Part shown: one piece after another, positions 43,564 to 52,460 of the stretch
Layout: each line of letters starts with the position of its first letter
Numbering within the stretch: the stretch's first letter is position 1
NCBI RefSeq assembly: GCF_015704865.1
Contig: NZ_JADQTO010000004.1
Span: 260,755-324,754, forward strand
Length of the DNA: 64,000 nucleotides
Direction of reading: 5' to 3'
Origin: Actinoplanes aureus
GTDB lineage: Bacteria > Actinomycetota > Actinomycetes > Mycobacteriales > Micromonosporaceae
Made by a program: the position numbers and the translations under genes
Notes under the pieces: generated by a model
Told to the model about the DNA's origin: nothing
Database searches by the model: none
The model's input: the letters and a program-made list of their open reading frames with translations, nothing else

Positions 43564-44989
43564 CCTCCGGGGCCGGCTCCACGGGGGAGGGACCCGGCGG
43601 CGGGGTGGTGGCACTCGGTTCCGGGGTGGGTTCGGTGGGCACCGGCGTGCTGGGTGCCGGCTTGACCGGGTCGCCCGGCAGACCGAGCTGGAAGTTCTTG
43701 GTCAGCCACGGCATCAGCCGTTCGAAGGCCTCGGTCGTCGCGGGCTGGTTGTAGTCGTGGGCCAGCACGATGGAGCCGGGCCGGGTGTACTTCTTCACGT
43801 CGCCGACGATCCGCTTCACGTGCTGCTCGAAGGACTCGCCCGCCGGGTGGAACCAGTCGCGCGGGTCCACCTCCCAGTACAGCGAGGTCATCCGGTCCTG
43901 GTACGCCACCGAGACCAGCCGGCCGGTGAAGTTGCCGCCCGGCGCCCGGAAGTAGGGGATCTCCGCGTCCGGGACGGCGGCGCGGATCGCCGCGTTTGTC
44001 CGGTCGAGATCGGCGCGGATCTGGTCGGCCTTCTTCTTGCCGATCGTCAGATCGTGGTCCCAGGTGTGGTTGCAGAGCGCGTGCCCCGCCTCGACGATCT
44101 GCCGCACCAGGTCGGGGTGCCGCTCGGCCTGCGTCCCGACCAGGCAGAACACCGCCTTGACCTGGTACTTGTCGAGCAACGCCAGAATTTTGGGCGTCTC
44201 GTTCGGGTCCGGGCCGTCGTCGAACGTCAGCGAGACCACCTGCGAACCGGTGGTGATCAGCGAGCTGCCCGGACCGTCACCCCTCGGCACGTCCGATTTC
44301 GGCGGCTCGGCCTTCTCCCGCTCCGGCGCGGGGCGGGAGGCCTCCGGAGCGGGTGGCACCGGCGCCGCTGTCGGCTGGTTGGCGGCCGGACGCGCCGCGG
44401 CGACCGGCGGTTCCTCGGTCTTCGGCTGATCCGGCTGCGCCGGCGGTTTCTCGGTGATCCGCGCGGCCACCGCCTGCGCCGCGGCGTTCATCACGCTGGT
44501 GTTCTCGCCACCGCTCTGCGGGATGGGCACGGCGGTCAGCAGCAGCCCCGCGGCAACCAGCGTGCCGAGCAGCAGCTGCGGCCGGTTCTTCGCGGTCTCC
44601 AGCCAGGCTTCCAGCGGGAACGTGCCGGGCGCGCGATGCGTACCGGTCGCGGCTCGCTTCGCGGACCGGCCGGGCGCCTGCGCGTGCCGGGCATGGCGCG
44701 GCCGGGTGCCGCGCGACCGGCGGGTGGCGCTCCGGGACAAACCCTGGTTCGGGTACGCGGCCGCGCGTTGCCGCGCGGAACTCGGCGTCTCGGAAGCCGC
44801 GTGCCGGCCCAGCTCGGTGTCCTCGTCCCCACCCAGCTCGGTGAACGAGACCCGTGGCCGGATCGGGCGTTGCGCCGGCACCTGAATCTGCGTCGTGTCG
44901 GCCAGCGACTCCGGCCGTCGGTGCCGCCCGCCCGTGGGGGTCTGCGCACCGGTCGTCGGCGCTGCGGAAGGCGAGGTCTGCGGCGGCAT
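43541..44989 (-). CDS. Membrane-anchored polysaccharide deacetylase (CE4)
   Basis: A 482-aa protein. The cytoplasmic N-terminus (1-130) is Arg/Ala/Pro-rich; one transmembrane helix lies near 139-158; then a Pro/Glu/Lys-rich external linker (about 165-240); a NodB domain about 248-445 with the metal and catalytic residues in SLTFDDGPD, HTWDHDLT, FRAPGGNFTG, DPRDWFHP and LAHDYNQP; and a Pro/Thr/Ala-rich tail. It removes acetyl groups from peptidoglycan or chitin-like glycans outside the cell. Two palindromes lie in the upstream gap. Confidence 0.88.
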   Translation of the reverse strand: MPPQTSPSAAPTTGAQTPTGGRHRRPESLADTTQIQVPAQRPIRPRVSFTELGGDEDTELGRHAASETPSSARQRAAAYPNQGLSRSATRRSRGTRPRHARHAQAPGRSAKRAATGTHRAPGTFPLEAWLETAKNRPQLLLGTLVAAGLLLTAVPIPQSGGENTSVMNAAAQAVAARITEKPPAQPDQPKTEEPPVAAARPAANQPTAAPVPPAPEASRPAPEREKAEPPKSDVPRGDGPGSSLITTGSQVVSLTFDDGPDPNETPKILALLDKYQVKAVFCLVGTQAERHPDLVRQIVEAGHALCNHTWDHDLTIGKKKADQIRADLDRTNAAIRAAVPDAEIPYFRAPGGNFTGRLVSVAYQDRMTSLYWEVDPRDWFHPAGESFEQHVKRIVGDVKKYTRPGSIVLAHDYNQPATTEAFERLMPWLTKNFQLGLPGDPVKPAPSTPVPTEPTPEPSATTPPPGPSPVEPAPEVTPSAAA

Positions 44990-45091
44990 CCGTCATGACT
45001 ACCGTGCCACAAGATCGAGCGCGAGATCGAATTGGTCACCGAGCCATTACCCACAGATATACCCGCTGATCAACGGCCGTTTTTCGGAGGT

Positions 45092-45123
45092 AACGGTTCA
45101 CCGTTTCATATAGACAAACGTCT
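45092..45123. promoter_or_regulatory. Two adjacent palindromes between deacetylase and GCS2-type ligase
   Basis: AACGGT-tc-ACCGTT (45092-45105) and AGAC-aaac-GTCT (45112-45123) lie side by side, about 105-135 bp upstream of the deacetylase and just past the ligase stop. Likely operators of the deacetylase gene. Confidence 0.4.
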
Positions 45124-45156
45124 GTATGGAATCGCTCCCATGGTCGTCCCAGGATT

Positions 45157-46314
45157 TCAGGGCTCGCCGCGCGTGGCCCGGGCCAGCCAATCGACGACGC
45201 CGGCGACCGGCTCGCCGCCGGACAGGATCGCCCGCTGCCGCGCCGCTCCGGTGCCGTGTGCCCGCAGCCGGCCCATGAGCAGGGTGGCGGCCTCCAGGTC
45301 GCCGTGCCGCTCCAGTTCTGGCCGGACGTAGTCGAAGAGCTGCCGCATGAGCCGCCAGGCCGGGCGCGGCTGCCGGGTGGCCATGTCGATGTTGAGGCCC
45401 TCCAGCCCGTCGTGGGCGGCCCGCCAGTGCGCCGCCATCAACAGCGGATGCGGTACGTCCGGCGCCTCGATCCCGGCCCGCACCTCGCGCAGCAGCGTGG
45501 CGACCAGAGCCCGGGTGAGCGCGGCGAGCAGTATCGCGTCGTCCAGGGTCGGCATCACGTCGCCCATCCGGATCTCCACCGTGGGGTAATTGGCGGAGAG
45601 CCGGGCATACCAGTACAACATCCCCTCGTCGAGCATCGCGCCGCTCGCCTCCAGGTCGGAGATGAGCGTCAGGTAGTGCTCGTGCGACGCCAGGTACGGC
45701 GTCGGGCCCACGGTCGGCCAGCGTTCCCACATCATCGAGCGCCAGCTGGCGTACCCGGTCTCGTGCCCGGCGAAGAGCGGTGAGTTGGCCGTGGCGGCCT
45801 GCAGGACCGGCAGCCAGGGGCGCAGGTGGTTGAGCACCTGAACGCCGGTCTCCGGGTCCGGGATGCTGACGTGCACGTGCGTGCCGCACATGCCCTGACC
45901 GGGGGAGAGGTCGCCGAAGTGCTCCCGCATCCGGTGGTACCGCGGGTTGTCGACGAGCCGCGCGTTGGGTCCGGCCGCCGGGCCGGTGCCCACCGCGACC
46001 AGCCGCGCGCCGGCCCGTTCGGTGGCCGCCGCCAGCTCGGAGCGCAACCGCCGCATCGCGGCGTGCAGCCCGTCGAGTTCGAGCTGTGGCGGGCTGGCCA
46101 CCTCGATCTGGCTCTTGTAGTACTCGTGCTGCACGCTGCCACGCAGCTCGTCCGGCAGCTGGTCGAAGACCTCCTCGACCGCCTCCACGGCTCGTGGTTC
46201 GGTCGCGTCGACGAGGAGGTACTCCTCCTCAACACCGAGGGTCAGCAGGTCGTGGCGCTCGGCCTCGGCGGCGATGTCCGCGGGGAGCTCGATGCCCTCG
46301 GTGGCGGTTTCCAT
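45157..46314 (-). CDS. GCS2/YbdK-type carboxylate-amine ligase
   Basis: A 385-aa ATP-dependent ligase of the glutamate-cysteine ligase 2 family (gamma-glutamylcysteine synthetase-like). N-terminal LTLGVEEEYLLVDATEPRAV, a substrate block MCGTHVHVSIPDPETG (about 149-164) and a conserved PTVEIRMGDVMPTLDDAI segment (about 240-257). In actinobacteria such proteins include EgtA-type and uncharacterised ones. The substrate is not clear; a gamma-glutamyl-amine product is likely. The ATG at 46314 has a Shine-Dalgarno (AAGGGA) nearby. Confidence 0.88.
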   Translation of the reverse strand: METATEGIELPADIAAEAERHDLLTLGVEEEYLLVDATEPRAVEAVEEVFDQLPDELRGSVQHEYYKSQIEVASPPQLELDGLHAAMRRLRSELAAATERAGARLVAVGTGPAAGPNARLVDNPRYHRMREHFGDLSPGQGMCGTHVHVSIPDPETGVQVLNHLRPWLPVLQAATANSPLFAGHETGYASWRSMMWERWPTVGPTPYLASHEHYLTLISDLEASGAMLDEGMLYWYARLSANYPTVEIRMGDVMPTLDDAILLAALTRALVATLLREVRAGIEAPDVPHPLLMAAHWRAAHDGLEGLNIDMATRQPRPAWRLMRQLFDYVRPELERHGDLEAATLLMGRLRAHGTGAARQRAILSGGEPVAGVVDWLARATRGEP

Positions 46315-46412
46315 GGCCGGTCCCTTACCCGGGGAGTTTTCCCCGGAAACCGGGGGAACGGATCGCCGGACGTCCATATTGACAAGCTTGAGAAACAAGC
46401 GTGAAATTTTGT

Positions 46413-46424
46413 GAGAGCGCTCTC
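46413..46424. promoter_or_regulatory. CebR-type palindrome GAGAGCGCTCTC before the GH16 gene
   Basis: A perfect 12-bp dyad 37-48 bp before the start. It resembles the LacI-family CebR/BglR operator of actinobacterial glycoside hydrolase genes (TGGGAGCGCTCCCA). Confidence 0.6.
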
Positions 46425-46460
46425 TCGGCTCGTCCTCATCCCCGAAAGGCGTGTCCCCAC

Positions 46461-47840
46461 ATGAAGATCCCCCGCAGAGCCGCCCGCCGGTTGATCACGG
46501 TCGCGGCCGCCATGCTCACGGTCGGTGCCTCCGTCACGTTCGTGGCGACCGCTGACGCCGCCGTCCCGCCGCCGCCGTCCGGCATGAACCTGGTGTTCAG
46601 CGACGACTTCACCGGTGCCGCGGGCACCGGGGTGAACCGGTCGAACTGGCTCTACTCGGTCGGCACCGGCTACCCCGGCGGCGCGCCCAACTGGGGCACC
46701 GGCGAGGTCGAGACCATGACCGACTCGACGGCGAACGTCTACCACGACGGCAACGGCAACCTGGCGATCCGGCCGCTGCGTGACTCCGCCGGCCGATGGA
46801 CCTCCGGCCGGATCGAGACCCAGCGCACCGATTTCGCCGCCCCGGCGGGCGGCCGGATGCGCATGGAGGCCCGGATCCAGCAACCCAACGTGACTGGCGC
46901 CGCGGCCGCCGGCTACTGGCCGGCGTTCTGGGCGCTCGGCGCCGCGGCCCGCCCGGTCGGCGCCACCAACTGGCCGAGCATCGGCGAGATCGACATCCTG
47001 GAGAACGTCAACGGCCGGTCGAGCCACTTCGCCGCCCTGCACTGCGGCACCAACCCGGGTGGCCCGTGCAACGAGACCACCGGATTGACCAGCGGTGAAC
47101 GGTCCTGCACCGGTTGCCTCAGCAGCTTCCACACCTACGCCGTGGAGTACGACCGCAGCACCTCGCCGGAGCAACTGCGCTTCTACCGCGACGGGTCCAA
47201 CTACTGGACCCTGAGCGCCACCGCGGTCGACGCCACCACCTGGAACAACGCGCTCCACCACGGGTTCTTCATGATCCTGAACGTGGCGATGGGCGGCGGC
47301 TTCCCGGCCGCGTTCGGCGGCGGCCCGACCGCGCAGACCCAGCCCGGCCACCCGATGCTGATCGACTACGTGGCCGTGTGGCAGTCCTCCGGCGGCACCA
47401 CGCCGCCCACCACCACCCCGCCGAGCGGGACCGTGCGGGACGCGTACTCCCGGATCGAGGCCGAGTCCTACAACGCCGCGTCGGCCGTGCAGGCCGAGGC
47501 CTGCTCCGAGGGCGGTCAGAACGTGGGCTGGATCGCCAACGGCGACTGGCTCCAGTTCAACAACGTCGACTTCGGCAGCGGCGGGGTCCGGGACTTCGTG
47601 GCTCGCGTCGCCTCCGGCGCCGGAGCCGGGGTGAGCGGCCTCGTCGAGGTACGCCTGGACAGCCGGAGCAACGCGCCGATCGGCAGCTTCGCGCTCGGGA
47701 ACACGGGCGGCTGGCAGAACTGGCAGTCGATTCCCGGCAACGTCTCGAACGTCACCGGCCGCCACACCGTGTACCTGACCTTCACCAGCGGCCAGCCGGC
47801 TGACTTCGCGAACGTGAACTGGATCCAGTTCCGGCGGTAA
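46461..47840 (+). CDS. Secreted GH16 beta-1,3-glucanase with CBM6-like module
   Basis: A 459-aa secreted enzyme. Signal peptide 1-33 (cut after DAA/AVP). GH16 catalytic domain about 42-310 with the E-I-D-I-L-E active site (Glu176 nucleophile, Asp178, Glu181 acid/base) and a Gly-rich N-terminal loop. A Thr/Pro linker (about 313-328) leads to a CBM6-like domain (about 333-459, YSRIEAESYNAA). It hydrolyses beta-1,3-glucans such as fungal cell-wall laminarin-like chains. The GH18 genes downstream suggest attack on fungal or insect walls. A long hairpin follows the stop. Confidence 0.95.
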   Translation: MKIPRRAARRLITVAAAMLTVGASVTFVATADAAVPPPPSGMNLVFSDDFTGAAGTGVNRSNWLYSVGTGYPGGAPNWGTGEVETMTDSTANVYHDGNGNLAIRPLRDSAGRWTSGRIETQRTDFAAPAGGRMRMEARIQQPNVTGAAAAGYWPAFWALGAAARPVGATNWPSIGEIDILENVNGRSSHFAALHCGTNPGGPCNETTGLTSGERSCTGCLSSFHTYAVEYDRSTSPEQLRFYRDGSNYWTLSATAVDATTWNNALHHGFFMILNVAMGGGFPAAFGGGPTAQTQPGHPMLIDYVAVWQSSGGTTPPTTTPPSGTVRDAYSRIEAESYNAASAVQAEACSEGGQNVGWIANGDWLQFNNVDFGSGGVRDFVARVASGAGAGVSGLVEVRLDSRSNAPIGSFALGNTGGWQNWQSIPGNVSNVTGRHTVYLTFTSGQPADFANVNWIQFRR

Positions 47841-47851
47841 TTATTTTTATC

Positions 47852-47889
47852 GATGGGTCGTAGCCGCTGAACTGCGGCTGCGGCCCATC
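47852..47889 (+). terminator. Terminator after the GH16 gene
   Basis: A 16-bp stem with two mismatches (47852-47867 with 47874-47889) following TTATTTTTAT, 11 bases past the stop. Confidence 0.8.
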
Positions 47890-47931
47890 TTGGCGATTTA
47901 AGGAAGTTTAAGGCCGGCCCTCTTTACTTTT

Positions 47932-47943
47932 ACTGTTAACAGT
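47932..47943. promoter_or_regulatory. Palindrome ACTGTTAACAGT before the first chitinase
   Basis: A perfect 12-bp dyad 46 bp before the chitinase start, preceded by a TTTAAGG-aag-TTTAAGG-type direct repeat (about 47897-47913). Candidate operator. Confidence 0.5.
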
Positions 47944-47988
47944 CCTAAAGATTGATGCACCTCACCGGATGTGCATGGAAGGACGGCG

Positions 47989-49260
47989 ATGAAGCGCTCC
48001 AGATCGGTAATCCTCGCAACGGTCACGGCGCTGGTCGCCGGTGGAGCGGCGACCTACTTCACCGGCAACGCGTCGGCCGCCACGGCATGCGCGCCGGCGT
48101 GGAGCTCGAGCGCCGTGTACGTCAAGGGCAACGTGGCGTCCCAGAACGGCCACAACTACACCGCGAAGTGGTGGACGCAGAACGAGTCGCCCGCGATCCG
48201 CAGCGGCCAGTGGGACGTCTGGGCCGACAACGGCGTCTGCGAGGGCGGCACGAACCCGACCGCGTCGCCCACCGCGTCGCCGTCGCCGACGTCCTCTCCG
48301 ACTCCCTCTCCCACGGTTTCGCCGACGACCAGCCCGACGGTGGAACCCACCGGCACCGGATCGCTGCCGAAGCACTTCATCACCGGGTACTGGCAGAACT
48401 TCGACAACGGCGCCGCACCGCTCAAGCTCGCCGCCGTCCCGGCCACGTACGACCTGATCGCGGTCGCCTTCGCGGACGCCACCGCGACCCAGGGCGCGGT
48501 CACCTTCAACCTCGACCCGGGCCTGGCCACCGCGGTCGGCGGCTACACCGACACCCAGTTCAAGGCGGACATCGCCACCCTGCACGCGCGGGGCAAGAAG
48601 GTGATCATCTCGGTCGGTGGCGAGAAGGGCACCGTCGCCGTCAACAGCGCGGCCGCGGCCACCGCCTTCGCCGACTCGGTGCACACGCTGATCAAGAACT
48701 ACGGCTTCGACGGGGTCGACATCGACCTGGAGAACGGGCTCAACCCGACCTACATGGCGAGTGCCCTGCGCTCGCTGCGCAGCAAGGTCGGCAGCAGTCT
48801 GATCATCACGATGGCACCGCAGACCATCGACATGCAGAACCCGCAGTCCTCGTACTTCAAGCTGGCGCTGGACATCAAGGACATCCTCACCGTCGTCTTC
48901 ACCCAGTACTACAACTCCGGTTCGATGCTGGGCTGCGACAACAACGCCGCGTACAGCCAGGGCACGATCAACTTCCTGACCGCCCTCGCCTGCATCCCCC
49001 TGCAGAACGGGCTGCGCCCGGACCAGATCGCCCTCGGTCTGCCGGCGAGCACCCGCGCGGCCGGCGGTGGCTACGTCGCCCCGTCGGTGGTCAACGCCGC
49101 CCTCGACTGCCTGGCCAAGGGCACCAACTGCGGCACCTTCAAGCCGCCGGCCACGTACCCGGGCATCCGCGGCGCGATGACCTGGTCGATCAACTGGGAC
49201 GTGACGAACGGCAACGGCTGGGCGAACACGATCGACCCGCACCTCGCCACCCTCCCCTGA
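47989..49260 (+). CDS. Secreted GH18 chitinase with N-terminal CBM5/12-like module
   Basis: A 423-aa chitinase. Signal peptide 1-31; carbohydrate-binding module about 34-84 (VYVKGNVASQNGHNYTAKWW); Thr/Ser/Pro linker (about 88-125); GH18 barrel about 128-420 with D241-G-V-D-I-D-L-E248 as the active site. It cleaves beta-1,4-GlcNAc chains. The ATG at 47989 has AAGGAC 5 bases upstream. Its binding module is nearly identical to that of the next gene, which follows after 28 bp. Confidence 0.95.
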   Translation: MKRSRSVILATVTALVAGGAATYFTGNASAATACAPAWSSSAVYVKGNVASQNGHNYTAKWWTQNESPAIRSGQWDVWADNGVCEGGTNPTASPTASPSPTSSPTPSPTVSPTTSPTVEPTGTGSLPKHFITGYWQNFDNGAAPLKLAAVPATYDLIAVAFADATATQGAVTFNLDPGLATAVGGYTDTQFKADIATLHARGKKVIISVGGEKGTVAVNSAAAATAFADSVHTLIKNYGFDGVDIDLENGLNPTYMASALRSLRSKVGSSLIITMAPQTIDMQNPQSSYFKLALDIKDILTVVFTQYYNSGSMLGCDNNAAYSQGTINFLTALACIPLQNGLRPDQIALGLPASTRAAGGGYVAPSVVNAALDCLAKGTNCGTFKPPATYPGIRGAMTWSINWDVTNGNGWANTIDPHLATLP

Positions 49261-49288
49261 TCCCCTTTCTCACCCCCCGGAGTTCCCC

Positions 49289-50485
49289 GTGAGACTCAGT
49301 AGGAAGATCGCCGTGGTCGTGGCGGTCGCGGCGGTCGGTACGGCCGCCGCGGTCCTCCCGATGGCCACCTCGAGCGCGGCCGTCGCGTGCGCGCCGGCCT
49401 GGAGCGCCTCGGCCGTCTACGTGAAGGACAACGTGGCCTCGCAGAACGGCCACAACTACACCGCGAAGTGGTGGACGCAGGGCGAGTCGCCGGCCACCAA
49501 CAGCAGCCAATGGGCCGTCTGGATCGACAACGGCGTGTGCGGCGGCACCACACCGACCACGCCGCCGACCACCCCGCCCACCACCGGCCCGACCCCGCCG
49601 CCGACCGGCACCAAGATGGCGGCCGCGCCGTACCTCTACCCGGGCTGGGGCAACCCGCCCGCGCCGGCCACCGTGGTCAACGCCACCGGCATCAAGGCCT
49701 TCACCATGGCGTTCGTGCTGGCCAGCAACGGCTGCAACCCGGCCTGGGACGGCTCGACCGGCCTGACCGGCGGCGCGCACGCCAGCACCATCGCGGCGAT
49801 CCGGGCGGCCGGTGCCGACGTAGTCCCGTCGATCGGCGGCTGGAGCGGCAACAAGCTCGGCCCGAACTGCTCGACCGCCGAGGCGCTCGCCGGCGCGTAC
49901 CAGAAGGTGATCGACACCTTCCAGCTCAAGGCGATCGACGTCGACATCGAGAACACCGACGAGTTCGAGAACTACGTGGTGGCCGACCGGATCGTCGACG
50001 CGCTGAAGATCATCAAGCAGCGCAACCCGGGCGTGAAGACCATCCTCACCTTCGGCACCACGACGACCGGCCCGAACGCGCACGGTGTGCGGCTGATCCA
50101 GCAGGCCAAGGCGAAGAACGCGAACATCGACATCTTCACCCAGATGCCGTTCGACTTCAGTGGCCACGCCGACATGTACGCCGCTACCGTCGGCGCCACC
50201 GAAGGCCTGAAGAACCAGCTCAAGTCGGTCTTCGGATACACCGACGCCCAGGCGTACGCGAAGATCGGTATCTCCGGCATGAACGGCCTCTCCGACCAGC
50301 AGGAGCTGACCTCGGTGGAGACCTGGACCCGGATCCGTGACTACGCCAAGAGCAAGGGCCTGGCCCGGTTCGCCTTCTGGGCGGTCAACCGGGACCGGGG
50401 CTGCGCCGGCGGCGGCGTGGTCAGCAACTGCTCCGGCATCGCCCAGGCCGACTGGGCCTTCACCAAGGTGAGCGCCGGCTTCTGA
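49289..50485 (+). CDS. Secreted GH18 chitinase, second subfamily
   Basis: A 398-aa chitinase. Signal peptide 1-31, binding module about 34-84 (almost the same residues as the preceding chitinase), Thr/Pro linker (88-108), then a GH18 barrel of a different subfamily (about 111-395) with Asp217, Asp219 and Glu221 in AIDVDIENTDE as the active site. The two catalytic domains share little sequence, whereas the binding modules are almost identical, showing module exchange or duplication. It is probably co-transcribed with the preceding gene. The convergent DedA gene ends 9 bp further on. Confidence 0.94.
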   Translation: MRLSRKIAVVVAVAAVGTAAAVLPMATSSAAVACAPAWSASAVYVKDNVASQNGHNYTAKWWTQGESPATNSSQWAVWIDNGVCGGTTPTTPPTTPPTTGPTPPPTGTKMAAAPYLYPGWGNPPAPATVVNATGIKAFTMAFVLASNGCNPAWDGSTGLTGGAHASTIAAIRAAGADVVPSIGGWSGNKLGPNCSTAEALAGAYQKVIDTFQLKAIDVDIENTDEFENYVVADRIVDALKIIKQRNPGVKTILTFGTTTTGPNAHGVRLIQQAKAKNANIDIFTQMPFDFSGHADMYAATVGATEGLKNQLKSVFGYTDAQAYAKIGISGMNGLSDQQELTSVETWTRIRDYAKSKGLARFAFWAVNRDRGCAGGGVVSNCSGIAQADWAFTKVSAGF

Positions 50486-50494
50486 GGAAACCGC

Positions 50495-51151
50495 TCACGC
50501 GCGGTCGCCCGCCCGGGCGGCCGCGCGTCGGCGTTTGCGGACCTTCTTGATCACCCACTGGCCGATCACGATGACGAAGAACGTCCACATCGCGTAGTCG
50601 AACCAGTGTGCGTACTGCTCCAGGTCCTGCCAGCGGTTGCCGAGCGCGTACCCGCCGCCGACGAAGAGCGCATTCCACACGCCGCTGCCGATGGTCGTGC
50701 AGAGCACGAACAGGCCGACCGGCATCCGGTTCGCCCCGGCCGGGATGGAGACCAGGCTGCGGACCACCGGCATGCAGCGGCCGATCAGCACCGCGGACTT
50801 CTCGTGCTTCTCGAACCAGCGATCCGCCTTGTCCAGATCGTCGAGGTCGACCAGCGGCACCTTGTCCAGCCAGCGGCGTAGCCGGTCCTCGCCGAGGCCG
50901 CGACCGAGCCAGTAGAGCAGCAGCGCGCCGCCCAGCGCGCCGAGCGTCGCGGTGAACCAGACCAGCACCAGGTTGACCCGGCCCTCGCTGGCCAGGTAAC
51001 CGGCCATCGAGAGGACGATCTCGCTCGGAATCGGCGGGATGAGGTTCTCCAGAGCGACAAGCAGGCCGACACCGACCTCGCCGAGCGACTCGATCACCGA
51101 AGCGACCCAGCCGGTCAGTCCGCCGAGGTTCGAGAGATCGCCTTCGGCCAT
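50495..51151 (-). CDS. DedA-family membrane protein
   Basis: A 218-aa DedA (SNARE-associated/VTT) protein. Four to five membrane helices and the family signatures ENLIPPIPSEIVL (near 31-43), GALLLYWLGRGLGE and FVGRCMPVVRSLVSIPAGANRM-like (near 120-141; R in a membrane region). DedA proteins are lipid (undecaprenyl-phosphate or phosphatidylethanolamine) flippase-like transporters. AGGAGG lies 9 bases before the ATG. It is convergent with the chitinase gene. Confidence 0.92.
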   Translation of the reverse strand: MAEGDLSNLGGLTGWVASVIESLGEVGVGLLVALENLIPPIPSEIVLSMAGYLASEGRVNLVLVWFTATLGALGGALLLYWLGRGLGEDRLRRWLDKVPLVDLDDLDKADRWFEKHEKSAVLIGRCMPVVRSLVSIPAGANRMPVGLFVLCTTIGSGVWNALFVGGGYALGNRWQDLEQYAHWFDYAMWTFFVIVIGQWVIKKVRKRRRAAARAGDRA

Positions 51152-51219
51152 GTGCAAAGTCCTCCTGGAGTCGGTTTCATTCCGGGTACCCGTCAACCAG
51201 CGTACGAACCGGGTGGCGT

Positions 51220-51240
51220 ATATACCGATGATCGGTATAT
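51220..51240. promoter_or_regulatory. PadR operator
   Basis: The arms ATATACCGAT (51220-51229) and ATCGGTATAT (51231-51240) form a perfect dyad around one g, ending 9 bp before the PadR start; it overlaps the probable core promoter. Confidence 0.7.
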
Positions 51241-51249
51241 GTTGCTGAG

Positions 51250-51597
51250 ATGACCGACGCACCGATGCGGGAGCCGACGTTCCTGATGCTCACCGCGCTG
51301 GCCGAGGAGCCACGGCACGGCTATGCCGTGATCGAGGACGTGGCGGCCATGACCGGCGGGCGCGTCCGGTTGCGAGCCGGCACGCTCTACGCCGCTCTCG
51401 ACCGGCTGCGCACCGAGGGCCTCATCGAGGTCGACCACGAGGAGGTGGTGCAGTCCCGGCTGCGGCGCTACTACCGCCTCACCGCGGCCGGTGAGCGCGG
51501 TCTGGCCACCGAGACCGCCCGCCTGCGTGAGCAGGCCGCCATTGCCGAGCGGCGCCTACGCGCCCGTCATGCCGAGTTCGGGGGAGCACCCGCATGA
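51250..51597 (+). CDS. PadR-family transcriptional regulator
   Basis: A 115-aa PadR protein: winged helix (LTALAEEPRHGYAVIEDVAAMTGGRVRLRAGTLYAALDRLRTEGLIE, here residues about 14-61) and a C-terminal dimer helix (about 78-108). It binds its own operator (see 51220). The membrane protein gene following with ATGA overlap is its typical target partner in actinobacteria. The ATG has no strong ribosome site and may be leaderless. Confidence 0.9.
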   Translation: MTDAPMREPTFLMLTALAEEPRHGYAVIEDVAAMTGGRVRLRAGTLYAALDRLRTEGLIEVDHEEVVQSRLRRYYRLTAAGERGLATETARLREQAAIAERRLRARHAEFGGAPA

Positions 51598-51618
51598 CCG
51601 ACTGCACCGCAGCGAAGC
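51594..51618 (+). repeat. Short interspersed repeat (copy 1)
   Basis: The stretch 51594-51618 contains gactgcaccgcagcgaag and matches 59955-59979 with one mismatch in the last bases. Both copies start with an ATG and end about 57-60 bp upstream of a GTG with a good ribosome site. Here the reading frame runs into the following gene; in copy 2 it stops. See findings. Confidence 0.7.
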
Positions 51619-51653
51619 AAGGGCCAGGAGGGCATGCGAAAGAAGGGCACAGC

Positions 51654-52454
51654 GTGACCGAGATGCGCTATCGCCGGCTGCTCGCGCTCTATCCGCGCGA
51701 CTTCCGCCAGGAGTACGAGGAGGAGATGCTCGCCGTGCTGATGACCGACGACCGACGCGGCCCGGCTCAGGTCCTGGACGTGGCCCGCGCCGCCGTGACC
51801 GTGCGATTCCGGCTGGTGGCGGGTGCGGTCCAGTGGCGGCGTGCGGCCTGGGCCGTGCAGCTGTTCGGCGCGATTGTGCTGCTGTCGGTGGCGCTGCGGC
51901 GGTTCCTCATGCCGCTCACCTGGTCGACGTCTCCGTTCCGGCTCGACGCCGTCGACGGCACGCGGGTCGCCGGCTGGGCCGTCGTCGTGGTCGCCGCACT
52001 GCTGGGCTGGCGACTGCTCGGGTTCGCCGGTGCGGCGGCCGGGCTGGCCGGTGAGATCGCCTCGCCCGCTCGCTACTACTACGACACCCCGGCAAGCGTG
52101 CTCCACGTCTACTGGATCATCACCGCGGCCGCGGTCGTGCTGATCGCCGGACTCGTCGCTCTCCGGGCCGGTCCCCGCCCCCGAGGTTGGCTGGCCGTCG
52201 TGCGGGAGCCGGAGGTGCGCCGGTGGATGCTGGCGTGGGCAGCTCCGGTGCTCGTCACGATTCCCCTGGTCCGGGCGGGTTTCGGTGCCTTCATCGAGCA
52301 CAACATGCGCCACCCCGAGTCACTGCGCCTGATCGCGCCGTACCAGTGGGTTGCTCTGGTGATCGTGCCGGTGGCCGCGTTCGTGGCGGTGGCGGTGCTC
52401 AACCGGCGGCTCGAAGCGACCCGGTTTCGGCTGGCCCGAGCGGGGACAAACTAA
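51654..52454 (+). CDS. PadR-linked permease-prefix-type membrane protein
   Basis: A 266-aa integral membrane protein (286 aa from the alternative ATG at 51594). The N-terminal 35 residues are an alpha-helical prefix (RRLLALYPRDFRQEYEEEML), then about six transmembrane helices. In actinobacteria such proteins accompany PadR regulators and are predicted to be membrane-bound partners of unknown function. The GTG at 51654 has AAGGG 6 bases upstream; the ATG at 51594 overlaps the PadR stop (ATGA) but carries the repeat sequence also found at 59955. Confidence 0.7.
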   Translation: MTEMRYRRLLALYPRDFRQEYEEEMLAVLMTDDRRGPAQVLDVARAAVTVRFRLVAGAVQWRRAAWAVQLFGAIVLLSVALRRFLMPLTWSTSPFRLDAVDGTRVAGWAVVVVAALLGWRLLGFAGAAAGLAGEIASPARYYYDTPASVLHVYWIITAAAVVLIAGLVALRAGPRPRGWLAVVREPEVRRWMLAWAAPVLVTIPLVRAGFGAFIEHNMRHPESLRLIAPYQWVALVIVPVAAFVAVAVLNRRLEATRFRLARAGTN

Positions 52455-52460
52455 AGCAGC

